Shown here in pieces: positions 19,616-32,364 of a stretch of DNA of 64,000 nt. The DNA comes from Parelaphostrongylus tenuis (lineage: Eukaryota > Nematoda > Chromadorea > Rhabditida > Metastrongylidae). The stretch covers positions 28,168-92,167 of the forward strand of contig JAHQIW010000421.1 of the NCBI GenBank assembly GCA_019055375.1. The letters are read 5' to 3'. Under the pieces are notes generated by a model that was given only the letters and a program-made list of their open reading frames with translations, ran no database searches and was not told where the DNA came from. Every line of letters starts with the position of its first letter. The stretch's first letter is position 1. The translations under genes were made by a program, and so were the position numbers.

Positions 19616-22174
19616 CCATCATACCAATCATATCATATATACAAGACTCTCAAACGTCAAGGTGTAGATACATATCTTGTAACAAAAAACTTTCATAGAG
19701 TTAACATTAGGATACAGATTCATCTACGATAGTCGAGGAAAGAATCAGCAACATCTAGTCGCCTAACTTGTCACTAAAATACCTGACATCTCACTGATTA
19801 CGTCCACCACTGCCATATAATCTGCCACTGTTACTAAACTCGTATTTACTCAACATGGGCTGAATCATTTCGCCTACTGTAATTCCGAAAATCTTCAATT
19901 TCTTCTGTGAATAATCACGTGCATTAATGTGTTCGTTGCGGTATTTTTCGGCATATTCTGCTTAATGCGGAACTCACACTGTACTGTCCAGTCTGCAACT
20001 ATGAGTGAGGACCTTTGAAGATTCCAATAATCCGAGCTAAACAGACTCGAGCTCGAAAACAGCACAAGTAATGCTCTGGCGGAGAATTTTTTGTTAATAT
20101 GATCTCATGAAGGCAATTTGTACTGAACAATTACTGGTTAATTCCATGTTACCATAGAATGCACCTAAACGATAATACCTGGTCACGTGTGACTTCGTGC
20201 CATACCCCAAGCTAGTTTTTCTGACCTGAATAAAGCATGTTCTTATCTATTCAAGCCTCTGTGTGAGTTGCCCTACGATGAAGCATTGAAGACTAGAAAA
20301 CAATGAAATTGTGCACTTTCGGAGAAATAAGCTGTCTACTGTGCTAACCAAGGTTTATTGAGCGTGTTTTTTTTTATGAGATAATGGAAGCGTTTCACTG
20401 AGTAGATTGCACTTCAATTTGAGCTCTTCAGGCTTTGAAGAAGTGAATTCACCAAAGTGGGCAGAGCGAAATTCTACGGGAAGTGCAATTTTAACTTGCG
20501 GTACTGCGACGCGCAGTTTTAACAGAACTGTTAAAAGCCGATACTGTTAGAAAACGGATGAAAGAAATGGAGAGCGAGGCGTCAATAGTGTACTGCAAGC
20601 GCACACTTTCCTGGACAGATATAGTGTCTGAGTCAGTTATACATGTAATTTCAGAATCCTTCTTATTGTTGTGGTTGTAGTTTTCATCGTACTCTACTAT
20701 AAAGATAAATCAGGCAGTAAGTGGAAGCTTATATTGGCACCATCATCTAAAAAGATAGTTTTACTGACAATATACATGAGTAAACCACCGCAAGTCATTA
20801 CATAAATAAATAATTTGTCTAATCACCTCTAACGACACTTAACAATGTTTAGCATTGGGCGCATCTCTCAGAGATTGATTGATGCTTATTCGTTCATCCT
20901 TATTCTTTCTATAATTGCTGCTTAGAAGACAACATTTCTTTGAAATTCTCAATAGTTGTTGAATAGACGAGCAAAAATGAGAAGCTACAAAAATTATAAG
21001 GGGTTCGCAAGCTTAGAAATCTATCGCGTTAACCACAATTGTATTCTTGCTATCTTTTTCTTGAATTATATTTATATATTTATATATCATGTCATGGCTG
21101 TTGTTTCTCTGACTCAACATGGTTAATTTCAGAAACCTAATACAGTTTGATTCCTTTCCTCGCATCTATAGAAAGAGGAAGACTTCACGTTTGCATGTGT
21201 GTTCGGGATTTCTCTGGCTTCTACTTCAGAATTTCCATAGCTTTTGTAAATGTCGAAACTTATACTTGTCTTCGCCGAATCCTTGACTTCTTTCGGCATT
21301 TACACAGGCTGATTCACACAGGTGCGGCTAACGCAGTTATTTGCAATCTGTCAAGATTCATCCGTCAGGAATCCGCCTAAGCTTTTCTTAAGTAACTGAG
21401 TAAGACTTATCCACACTGATTTACAAATTGAGCTTAATATTAAGAAAAAAAGCGTCGTCAAGAAGGTATTGAACTGTTCATGATGTGTGAGCGATCTTTC
21501 GCAAAAATAGGATGTTGCTCTCGTATTTCAGTCTTGTTGTGAGCACTTCATAAACTTTCCGTTCTCTCATCGTAACAAGACATTTTCAATGCAGCCATAC
21601 TACCTCATTACCCTTATCATAGTAGTTGTACTAAGACGAAGGTATTAAGGTGGTATATACTAGTACTATATATTACACGTTATTCAGTAACATGATCTAA
21701 CCTATCCTGATAATATAACTCTATTTACGGAGTTATTTCGGGTACTTCTCCAAGTACATTCATTGTAGGCCTCTGGTTGAGCACCGTATAGACCAAGTTA
21801 ATTATTGCCTCTCGATCCCCCATTAAAATGTATGAGCAGGCGTTACAACTTCACGTGCAATAAAAAATTACAGATTTTGATATCTAACACATTCGATCTT
21901 TATAAACTCACTATCGCAGGCATGAAATATTTATTACCTATGTTCGCCATCTAAAAATAACTCTCTCTTTTCTTTGGGCGCATAAATAACAATATCACAA
22001 ACATCGTGATTGTAATGCTCACTACTAATCATAACGTATAAATGCGCTGGTAGACATGATTGCTGATGGATTTCAAGCCCCGAAAACTGGAAATAGTGAA
22101 AACACGAAGTATCCCAATCGTACTTAGATTTCAATACGCCTGATAATTATTTTTGAGCCATGCATGTGGTCTGT
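19616..22174. other. No gene recognised
   Basis: About 2.5 kb of AT-rich sequence. The longest open frames are about 65-77 codons. No splice-supported exon and no repeat match within the window is visible. Confidence 0.45.
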
Positions 22175-22236
22175 TATGGGCACTCTTACAGCGAAATACA
22201 CGTGTTTTGGCTTTGCAGCCTTACTTATTTCAATTT
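22175..22236 (-). ncRNA. Hammerhead ribozyme relic (family C)
   Basis: On the minus strand, stem II GGCT-GCAA-AGCC (22,220-22,209) and stem III A-C-ACGT-G-T are perfect, and TTTC can pair with an upstream GAAA as stem I. The flank GTGCCCATAA matches the copy at 15,535. The core boxes are degraded (TAAGTAA and AAAA), so it is inactive. Confidence 0.5.
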
Positions 22237-23022
22237 GCAACGGGTGACTTCCTTATTTCGTTATCTTCACTTACAGTCGACAACTATGGACGTGAATTGT
22301 TGTGCGGGATCTACAACCGGCATAATAATGTGCCATCTTCCCCTCTTAATAGGATGTTGCTGCTGATTGACGATGGCTTTACCTGAGCCTGCGCAGTAGC
22401 CGTGCCAGGACGTTCCTCTGGCTTTCACAATGGGTGCCGCTGGCCGATGTGGAGATGTGAGAGTTGCTTCCTAGCGACTCAATTTGCCGCTGAACGACAA
22501 GTGAATAAACGCGGCGATTAGTTAATCAGATGGTCATCGACACTGCAGCAGAACAGGTAAATCTGGCAACTGAGGTGCACAAGACATACTTAGTAGATGA
22601 AACCTTTGATGAAAACACTGTCAAAATAATAGCACGATTGATTATGGGTTGCCGTTTTGACATAGTGACGGTCAAGAGGTCGCCGAATACATTCTGCATA
22701 TCCTCGTACTAACGTATTATTTCCATTTCTAGAATGATACAGATTAAGAGTATCTGTATTACTATGTCTCCCAGATAATTTTTCCCTGTTGTTTTTGAAA
22801 TACACTTAAATGTTGTTTTAGTTACCTTCGCAATCGTGCTCAGTTACAAAGCTTGACTTTATCATAGAGAAATGAGCAATAAAATCTCTCAAGCATGTTC
22901 TTTCCCGTAAACATATCAAAGCAGTGTTTATTATGTGAGAGAATATCTGACGGATGGATAAGCCTGCATTTACGCCTTCCTCTCCCCACCCACGCACTCG
23001 TCGACATATCAAACACGGCTGT
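22237..23022. other. No gene recognised
   Basis: Short overlapping open frames (60-77 codons); nothing identifiable. Confidence 0.4.
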
Positions 23023-23603
23023 TAAGTTGTTACCTTAATTTCCGCTTTGTAGCAATAAACATTGGATTTATTAGCCAAGAGTAATTGAAATGGCATGAAT
23101 TTGACATTACTCAATCTCGCATTTTCTGGCGAACATTTTGGTGAGCATTTGCCTCTATTTGCTTTAAGATAGAGCTGTTTTGCGAACAAATTCTTCGTTG
23201 CTCATGCACAAAATGGCACATAGGAGAAAATGTTAGTGAAGCGACTCGCAAGCTTAACGGAGCTTGGGGTGATGATACGGTGGCAGAAAGGACAGCTAGA
23301 AAGCTGTTCCTGGAGAGAACAGTCCTGAGGATCAGTCGCGCCTTGACTATCTTATAATAAGCTCTATTAATTTCGCGGGCCACTTTACTAGCGTTTAACC
23401 CTGCGCGCCATTCGTGCATACGAAGAAAGCGACTTTGTTCCCACAGCAGCTCTCTTTCAAAGCTATTATAGGCAAATTGCAAGTTGCATATGTTCCAAGA
23501 AAATTCGCAATATAGATGCCAAAATTATGCAGTTCTAATTACTTCTGGTTGATAAGTAAATTGGTGCTTTTTGCTCGGGAGCCAGAACTTATGGAGCAAT
23601 CTA
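23023..23603 (-). mobile_element. Mariner-like element, internally deleted
   Basis: Terminal inverted repeats are readable at both ends: TTAAGTTGTTACC..GCTTT..AGCAATAAACA at the left, and its counterpart ending ..AGAACTTATGGAGCAATCTA at the right. TA dinucleotides sit at the borders. A minus-strand frame (23,482-23,111, 123 aa) starts with a transposase helix-turn-helix, EWRAGLNASKVAREINRAY. It then slips frame to a DCSLQ..LSS linker like that of mariner transposases. The catalytic domain is absent at 581 bp total length, so the copy cannot move by itself. Confidence 0.7.
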
Positions 23604-25865
23604 CTAAAATGGTGAGATCACAGGTAATTACCCTTTGAAACTATTTTGGATAAAGCTCATTCGATAGATACGCCTTTTGTTTGATTACACTGGAGTACAC
23701 GAAGTGCAGAGGCTAGGGGTGCTACAACATGCATGTAGAAGTTGGTTCGGTCCTACGTTAGGAGGTCTACTCTTCTTGAGAAGTCAAAAAGTTGATGCCA
23801 GACTTGTCTGGTACAAGAGTATCAAAGACTTGATACATCTCAGGCTAAGCATGTTATTGCATATGCCCCATATGACTTTAACTACGTCTACTAACCTATA
23901 TGAAATTGATCGACTTGGGCTTCCGTCATGGATTGATCAACATCGCATTGTTTATACTTTTTCAAAGATAGCCTTTCAAACAGCATTGTTGCAAGTTTCA
24001 TTTTGATACGTCACTTACGACTAGCTAGTTAACTAAGCACTAGCATCAACTTGACACTCGTTGGAATTGCTAATGCTCTAGAAGACACTTAGCTAAAATA
24101 CCGAGCGACTACTCTTATATTATAAGGACTGACCACTAACCGTGGTGAAAGAGTGGAAGCTTGAAGCTAACCTAATCGCTCCTGAGACCTAATCACGACT
24201 ACTTGGAGACTCCTTGATCATCATCAAACATAAAGAGTCAATTAGGAAAAGAGAATTACAACCTCTCAACCTTCAAGCAAATCCACCTAGTGAATCGGCT
24301 GAAAGTAAAATTTGGAGCTTATAAGATAACAAAATAAATGTGAGAAAATTCGATGGTCATGAACGGATTATTCAGTGAATTTTTTTTGTCAACAGCACGG
24401 CGTTGATAAAAAAGCTCCAGTCGGCTTCCGTATCAGTGTTTTCTTCTTCTTAAAAACCAGTAGTTTGAGTCGATTGTCCACATTCGTTCGCCTTGTTCTG
24501 GTCTTCATCTTAGTTGATGTTCGAGTCCAATCTCTTTCAGCGGTTGACCGCTCGAATGAATTACCTCACTCCGGCGAAGTTTTTTAACCTACCGTGGATG
24601 AAATGCTAATCACGCGCTGGTAAAGATTTGCTGCTCCGAGTAATCCCTACTGCAGGCGTCGGTGTCATTTTCGGCTAACACTTGCACATAGATTTCGTAA
24701 AATCTTCCTGCAAATTTCAGAATAAGTTTGCGTCTACGAATCAACAATGCTCTAAGGAAAGTGCGTAATTAAAACGTCATGCTTTGGCGTACAAAGATGT
24801 TATTCAGGGCAAAGACAAAGTAGACAGTCTATAGAAAGACGTCAAAGACTTGACATCACCATTCTCTTGATTCGGATTGTTTGACGTCAGCGATAACCTA
24901 CTATTCATCTCAGAGAAGATCACACACATGAAATGACGAAAGTGAGACATCCAATGGAAGGCACTTTTGACTTGAAAAGCAGAAAATTGCCTTATCTTCA
25001 AGAATAGCATCTAACGTCCGATCCAAGTTAGCTCACCCATTAGCTGAGTTAATATTACTTTTTATATGAATGAGCACCAAGTATAGAGTACACTTGAAGC
25101 GTTAGAAGTGGAGTAACATCTAGAAGGAAGTGCATTTAGAAATTTTCCTTGACAATCTCACTGTATTTTTCCACATTCTGATTTGTGGAGTAAAAGTGAT
25201 GATGGAGAAGTTGATATAATAGGCATGTTTATGTAATGTAGTAACACTAAAAATAAAATATAATAACATTTAGCTTAAAGGTTTTAGTTGGCGTCAATAG
25301 TGACCTCAGAGCTATCTGAGTAGTTGTTTTTCAGAATAGAAAGCCATAATAGAGAAAAGCGGACGATACAGTTTCCCTTAGTTCACAAAAGTCTGCAGTA
25401 GTGAATAATGGAGAAACAAGAGTAGAACAGCACTTGTTGAAATATGGTAATTCATGAAACATTATCTTATCAGCTATTAAAACAGCGTTAATAAGTTTTT
25501 CGGGCACATTGTGACATCCTCAGATCCTATTCATACTGGAATCGGATTAGATATCCATATCGTTGATTTACGGAGTATGAATATAATGCTGATATAGAAT
25601 AGTAGCCGATCTTTCAATTTCCTTATAGAACATGATAGTTATTGCACACTTTTCATGTCGTTTGAGAAAAACAGGAAGGAAATGAATAAATAGAAAGAAA
25701 GGGAGTTTGAGGTGAGCATGTGAATCTAGTAGCTAACATGGATCATTCAATCACTAATTATTCTAGAAGTTGCAAGAGACCGTCGAACATAAATCAACTA
25801 CGCTGGATTTCTGCACTCGTTTATAATTCACTTCACGGATAGAGCATTATACAAACTGCATCCGT
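23604..25865. other. No gene recognised
   Basis: AT-rich. A 109-codon frame at 23,677-24,006 includes a DARLVWYKS run that may be chance similarity to SINE sequence (GATGCCAGACTTGTCTGG near 23,790-23,810). Nothing else stands out. Confidence 0.4.
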
Positions 25866-26155
25866 GTAAAAGAGCACCCATCTGGGAAACGTAACTCCGA
25901 CCCAAAAATCCCACTAGGCACACACAAGGAGCAAAATCATAAAGGGGCAGATTTTAACGTCAGATTCACGGTCCTTGCACGAGAATCAAAAACATCCGCG
26001 CGTAGGACTTTGGAAGCCTTTTGGATATATAGTAAAGGCCCAAAAATGAACCGCAAAGAGGAGTGCTCCTAATAACGCGTGACCTCGCATCATACCTCAC
26101 GCTAATCCTCGCGGCCTCAGCAGGTACAGTCACACTTGCGCAGTGACTCTAAGTG
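25866..26155 (+). pseudogene. Penelope-like retroelement, GIY-YIG endonuclease C-terminus
   Basis: A 69-codon frame gives VKEHPSGKRNSDP, PLGTHKEQNH, FTVLARESKTSARRTLEAFW and PKMNRKEECS before a stop at 26,070-26,072. In a shifted frame VTRDLASYLTL follows. This pattern (KEH, LG.H, ILARE..T..RK.LEAFWI, P.MNR.EEC) is what I know from the C-terminal part of the GIY-YIG endonuclease in Penelope-like elements, with the Glu of LEAFW in the expected place. The GIY and YIG strands and the reverse transcriptase are missing. Penelope-like elements are known to carry hammerhead ribozymes, which matters for the ribozyme repeats in this window. The family is recalled and was not searched. Confidence 0.6.
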
Positions 26156-26772
26156 GTAGGTCTTAAATAAATAATTGAATGACCCAAAACTTCTAAGCGG
26201 TGAGTGTGTTTTTTTCAATGAGGTTCTTACTATGCGATCCAAAATTCGCTTTTACATTTTCTGCTGAGGTTATGGAGGCTTTTGACTAAATGATTTGCGA
26301 ATCAAATTAACCTTTCCAGGCACCGAAGATGACGAACCTTTTCGAAGCGTAAGCCACCATGATTGTTGTACTATTTATGATAGTTGATTTATTACGGAAC
26401 AGTGATGTTAGTTGTGCTCTAATGTACGACTGCTAAATAAAGTTTTTCAAAAATCAACTTCTTGTGATTGACTTCATAAACAGAGAGATCGCAATTGATT
26501 ATCAATGTCGAGTAGAGATGAAGTCAGTTCAAAGAACCATTCTGGTGTAGATAAAAGGCCATCAGTCAAAGAAAGTTATGTCCATTATATTTCTTACTCA
26601 TTTTTCATGTTTTCTTTACTCCAAAATGTATATCTAGTATATCACTTATTCAGTCAGAGCAAATTTCCAAATTGTGATACCATTTTCGCTATAGTACTAA
26701 GTTGGAAAGAAAGTTTAGGGCGCTTGTGGATAATTAAAATTTGTGACGAATTTCAAACAAAAACATTAATAA
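26156..26772. other. No gene recognised
   Basis: Contains the start of a 120-codon plus-strand frame (26,505-26,867) that runs antisense into the mariner relic and is not considered a gene. Confidence 0.4.
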
Positions 26773-27106
26773 CTATTCTTCAAAACAGAGGAAGTCGTTT
26801 TCTACGACTTTTTGCCATCGGTCCTCCAGGTTTCGAATGTGGTCGAATCTGGTTTTCGAGTACTTGACTCCTGTTCATCTTCCAAAGAAACAATCAAATG
26901 TTTGTTGCTCAACTTTGATGAACATCCTGAACAAGGGTCGTCTTCAATGTCAAGATTACCGGCATTGAGAAGCGTTGATACCAGTGCCCCGCAGCAGATC
27001 TGCTTTTTTGCCTTCCGTTCAGATTCGTTGATTTCATCGAATGTAGCTCGTTGTGAAAGACCTGTTCTCTGATAATGATGTTATAAAACACGAACTTAGC
27101 TTGCAT
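26773..27106 (-). pseudogene. Mariner transposase remnant, second family, internally deleted
   Basis: On the minus strand SRSAAGHWYQRF (end of the first DNA-binding part) is followed, after a frameshift, by NAGNLDIEDDPCSGC and KLSNKHLIVSLEDE. These are the linker and start of the second helix-turn-helix region seen in mariner transposases. The sequence then jumps to a C-terminus, EDRWQKVVENDFLCFEE, and a stop at 26,775-26,773. The DDD/E domain between is gone. I could not place its terminal repeats. Confidence 0.7.
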
Positions 27107-29711
27107 CGTAAGACATGGCAGAGGCTTGCAACAAAGTAAAAATAAAGACGATTAATACATAGGTTTTCAGTGGGAAAATCCTACATAAGAGACGCATGCA
27201 ATAATTAGCATGATACGCGTGAGAGTCATCTCACTCTTATTGAAGAGCCCAAGAACTTTCTTTCCAAGCGTAGCATGACTTTTTGTAAATTGCATAAAAG
27301 AAACAATTTCTCCACAAAAAGGTATCAAATCAAACAACATAAGCATAGTAATGAGGCATTTCAGCAAAACGATGGTACTCCTGCGCTTTGATAGAATGGT
27401 CATAAACCTCCGAGCCAACTTTGCCCTATGATCAACAAGAAGTCTGATAACAAGACAGGTGATATCGCAATCACCTGCATCGCCTGTATTATTAGTCACC
27501 GAGTGACTCGAGCCAGCACCATTATGGCAAAATTTCTTGCGTGGACGCGGATTGGAGACCTTTGATCAAGTTAATTAGACATGTCAAAAGTTATTGATTC
27601 AAAGCACAAGGAATGGTATTTTGTGCAGATCCGAAAGCTTGCAGATCACTGGCAGAAGATCGTGAATAACGATAGTCGCTGATCCGGCGAATGATTAATG
27701 CTGTTCTCAGTTGAATTTATTGATATTCTTTAAAGTTTCAGTGGTGTTAAGGAACCTTTTCCTCAATCCAACACTTTTCACCCAAAGCCCTTTCATTTCT
27801 TAATGTTTAGTCACTTGATCTACAAGTAGATGACTGAACTTCGCAATAAGATGTTCAGTATGTATTTGAGTAGAAAGGTAGAATGGTAAAGAGTTTGATG
27901 TGATGCTTACAAATTGCATGTCTTTATCCTTACCAACAAATTTCGCACCCATTCTCCGTCTTGGAAGAACTAGGAAGCGATCAGTGACAAGTGAGAGAGA
28001 AATAGAATTATTGAACTACTCAGCATGTATAGCTGGATATCTCTAACTAGTGTTTTTCAAGCGGAAATCTCGTCTATGTGTAGGCATAGTTAAGAGTGTA
28101 TGTTGAAGATGTCGACTTCATTTTACTTCGTTTTATTCCAATTCCAAATATCCTCATGAATGACCATGGTTGATGTGGTTTAACGACATCAATTACGTGA
28201 TTTTTGGTACTAAGCGCGAGAATTCTAATGAGGCCTTTTGAAACATTCAGATATTAATATACTTCAATTGACCCCTAGGATTCGTTTTTGCACTACATTC
28301 GCTGTTTCTCACTATTCACATAACTCAACCGGAGATCGCCTAATTTATGGGATGGGTGTCGCGTGCTAAACATCGCTAAAATTATCTACTGAAAAACAAC
28401 AACATCACTTATCATATATCAAAAGCTGAGTGTGCAGCAGAATATTCTTGAACATTATTGAAATATCTGGATGGTACCATGAGATATTGAAGGCAAAATA
28501 TTGAAATTATTGGGTGTTACAGGATTTTGTTACTGAACTGCTCGATCAAAGGTGACAAGGTCCCAAACTGAACCCAGAGGAAGTAAACCACACGAATTTT
28601 GAGATACTAGCAAAACGTGAAAGCAAAAAAGTGTCAATCTTCTATCTCTCAATCATATTCGGTGACTCCCAGCAAAGACCTGTTAAGGGAACTGATTTCG
28701 AAGGCACAAATAGGCATTTAAGCTTAAAAGGAGCTTGGAATTTCGATTTCAATAACATCGCCTGTTTTAAAACCAATGTGGACGGTAGGTCGCTGATTAA
28801 GAGGGTGACACCTCCGGATCCAGGATAAGATTTACATAAAGAAAGGCATTTGAACGCGTGTATGGCTCCGGCGTACCAACCTCGTTGAGGCTTTAAACAT
28901 TCTTTTGAAATTATTACGATTTTCACTTTTTATTTACTGCTTGATTAAGTTCCATCTAGCCTTTGCTCGTATCTCGACATTCTTGTGGTTACACTTCACA
29001 TCGCACCCTTCCATCAAAATCGGTAAAGAAAAAGCCGGTAATTGGCATCCAGGATAAGATTTTACATATAGAAAGGCATTTACTTCCATTGTTTAGACGT
29101 AGGACTCGCTAGACTAAAGGTGTCGCATGAGTAGAAAGCTAATACCAGTCTCAAGTTTTCTATATTACTTACTTAGTAGCACTCGAAAGACTAATACAGT
29201 TTAAACGTGGTCTGCAACAGAATCTCGAAATGTTACCATGCCAAGGCGTACCCATCTATATACAGCAGCAGGCCACATTATGGATCGAATCGCGTTTTGC
29301 TAGGTTGAGACGACCAGGATTTCTTTGGACGGAAAGCTATTTCTTCAGTTAGACGATGAAGCAGCTTATAAGGTAAGATGAGGACGAAATTCGGTCTAAC
29401 ATTCAGGTAATATAATGTTCCTGGCGAAATGTGATCTATCAAAAGCTTACGAATTAATTCTTGACCGTCTGTTGATCCATGCAATCTCGAAAAAGGAAAC
29501 CAAGCCAAAGCGGCGATCAACGGAAAAGGAATCTTATAGAAAATTCATTTATTCGTTTGATTTGCATTTTCGAAAGAAAGTAATTCTTTCAGACAGAACG
29601 ATCAGCATGACGAAGACTAGAGAATTTTACTGGCCTGATTTCATGATGGACTCGTGAATAAAGGAATGATTAGTCAAACTAATTTTCAAAGCACAAATGA
29701 CCATGAAATAT
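27107..29711. other. No gene recognised; one short direct repeat
   Basis: Open frames include a 110-codon minus-strand frame (27,499-27,167) with hydrophobic stretches but no motif. A direct repeat of about 35 bp (ATCCAGGATAAGATTT..ACAT) occurs at 28,817-28,853 and 29,046-29,083. I see nothing else. Confidence 0.4.
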
Positions 29712-30306
29712 TATCAGATCGTTCCATAAGTTTTGACACTAGAGGAACAAACACCACATTTATCAAGCATAAGAAATAAAAATAGCATGATCTTGGTACC
29801 ACTCAGTTCCGCATTTCCTTGTAAACATTCAGGTAAGCAACTTGTCTATACTTACCTCAAGATGGAGATGTCGTGGATACAAATTTGTTTACTACTCACT
29901 ACACGATTGGCTCGTAGGCCAAAATGCTAGTGAAACGGCCAACAAGATTAATGGAACTTCCTGTAGACAGCCTAAGCGTGATTGAGCCTCAAGACTGTTC
30001 TCTCGAGCTCTAAACTTTGCCAACCACTTCTAGACGTCCTTGATGCAGCCGTATCATCGCCTCAAATTCCAATAATCTTGCGTCGCTTCAGTAGCATTTT
30101 CGCCTACGCGTCATTAGTGCGTGACGAGCAAGCGAATTTCTTTTAAGACAGCTCCATCTCAGAGCAATTATAGGTAAATTGTATACGAAAATGTTCACAA
30201 GAAAATTCGCAATTGAACGATACTAAAGCCGTGCAATTTTACTCAGTTTGTTCAAAATATTTAATGTTTATTTCTTCCATATCAAAACTTGTGGAACGAT
30301 CTGGTA
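29712..30306 (+). mobile_element. Mariner-like element, internally deleted, with terminal repeats
   Basis: The left terminal repeat CAGATCGTTCCATAAGTTTT (29,715 on) is matched by its inverse at the right end (AAAACTTGTGGAACGATCTG, ending near 30,303). Inside, NASETANKING (about 29,920-29,960) is the transposase helix-turn-helix and PQDCSLE follows after a stop, the same blocks as in the element at 23,023-23,603. At about 590 bp it lacks the catalytic domain. Confidence 0.75.
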
Positions 30307-31324
30307 TATGGCAGTCACTGGAAACGAAGAATTTGATAAAGATAAAAAACTTATTTCCAGTCACCAAATGGGAAGAATAGCTTATTATGTATCATATCTA
30401 CTCGAACATTTGCCGCTTGGTGATGTGTTGATCAAATATCAAAGCATAACCAATAAAATCTCTCAGGTAACATAAACAGTCGGAAAATGTAGATTGTACT
30501 CAATGCTTATGGTCATATTCTCAAGTCCTTTTAGAGCCGTGACAAGACCATAAACTAGGAACAAGTTTATCTTCATACTTATGATTTGCCTCTGAGTGTG
30601 TATTTATATCAAAATTGTAGTTCTACTTCTGAGGTCTGAAGTTCTTCTGTGACGTGTAACTATAGTTCCGCTTCGTTTCACTTTTACATTACCGTTGAAT
30701 AATTATTTTGGTGCTCTGACATCCATATGTAAAGTGTTCTATGCCAACTATTGGAATAAAAACTTTTGAATTGCAAAAACACTTAGCATCTATTTAATAA
30801 GACAAAAACTTGACTATGCTAGGGTGACTAAATGAATTTTCACTACGTCCTTCAATAGTTGGCACATCGTCACTGTAGAAGATGTTTCCTATTTGAATTG
30901 CTGTAAGGAGTAAAAATTTCTTTGGAATCTCTCAAGAGGATGTGATACTGACAATTTTACTAGGAAGTCTAATTAACAATCAAGCACTTCGTCAGGATTC
31001 ATCATTTTCTCTGAAGAAGCCCAGTTGTTAAACGACCATCAGACCTAGCGAATGTCATCCCCAGCTTAATACGTCACAGCACGGTTTCGAGATCATGATA
31101 GCCATGCTCGACGAATCATGATCAAATAAATAAGACCACTAGACGAAAATAATCATGTCTTAGTCAGACTAACACAAGACCTCTCTTTAGGTAATCAAAT
31201 ATGTGAGCAACTTTATTCCGTTACTAAACAGATTAATTTCAATAATTACTAATTTCTCGATCACCATAGTTATTACAATGGAGACCTCTAATGCTTTGAG
31301 AATAAAGCCCATTATGCTGATCAC
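30307..31324. other. No gene recognised
   Basis: No open frame above 75 codons. A weak hammerhead-like string near 31,009-31,040 was considered and rejected. Confidence 0.4.
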
Positions 31325-31622
31325 ATGTAGGGGCTCAAGTGGCGCACTGGTTAAAGGTGCTCTGCGTCGCACACAGGATCAATGGTTCGACCTCGCACTC
31401 GTAGCCCACCAAGTGAACCATCCATTAGGGGTTGATAAATCGGTACCAGACTTGTCTGGAAGAGTAGGTAGCACTGTCTCAACCAGCGGCAGGCCACCTC
31501 GAGTCATTGTAAAGGCCAGATATGCATTCAAATTACCTCAAACGATGGTAAAAACTGGGGCGAGTGTGTGGCGCATCCCTCAGGGTCTAATTTCTGAAGT
31601 CAACGTCGATATCAACTCCTGA
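31325..31622 (+). repeat. tRNA-derived SINE, family 1, long copy
   Basis: Box A TGGCGCACTGG (31,340-31,350) and box B GGTTCGACCTC (31,384-31,394) lie in a tRNA-like head. A family-specific body follows (CAGACTTGTCTGG; GAGTCATTGTAAAGGCCAGA) and then a GGCGCATCCCTCAGGG end. The body has a 60-bp insertion against the copy at 51,655. A 139-codon frame across it is a by-product of this repeat. Confidence 0.85.
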
Positions 31623-32364
31623 CGCACCGCACACGCTCTATAGTGCACATGGGTACTGTATACGTACTCTTTTAAAATCATTTTCAAAGCCCCTCAGGCC
31701 ATTTTAACTTCTTCTTTCATTTCATAAAGCGAATAACAAAATGATAATTCAAAAACCACTTCACCTAAATAAAGCTGATTCTTGTTCAACGATTCTCTGT
31801 CGATTTCAACGAGATCTGTGATTGGCTGGTACGTCATGCGTTAGGGTATTCAAAACATCAAACATATGGCTGACAGGCGTAAACGTGAACAATACATGTG
31901 TAAAAAATCATCCTGTGATACTGAACTATATCTACACACTCACTGTCTTTGTGGTTTGATGTGTGAATTATGAACCTGTTAGATGGTTAGATGAAAAAAT
32001 TGTATGGACAGGGAGATTTCTGTTATACAGGCGAAGATTTTTATTTGACAATTACTATTATTGCGACCAATAAAATTCCTTATGAGCTTTAGATTGATAA
32101 TACTACAGGAGACGAAACCATTCTAAAGGTATTGACATTTGTTTTTTGAACTATAGATATTAACCTTATATTATTTACATATACTTTACTATGAACATTA
32201 TTCATGTGTAGTTTTCCAAAGCACTCGATTGAATAAATGCAAAGTGTGTTAAGGCTTGCTTCGGCAACGCCCTATCAAGTCCTCCCGTGTGTCTTTTGCA
32301 GGTAAAACATTGTAAAATATTTTTTCGGTAGACATTTACTATTAATATGAGAAGAATGGTACTT
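31623..32364. other. No gene recognised
   Basis: AT-rich, no open frame of note, no repeat match within the window. Confidence 0.4.

Noticed and set aside
31005..31045. Hammerhead-like string CTGAAGAAGCCC...AAACGACC
   Set aside because: The GAAA box is TAAA, stem II does not pair and there is no stem I; too weak even as a relic.
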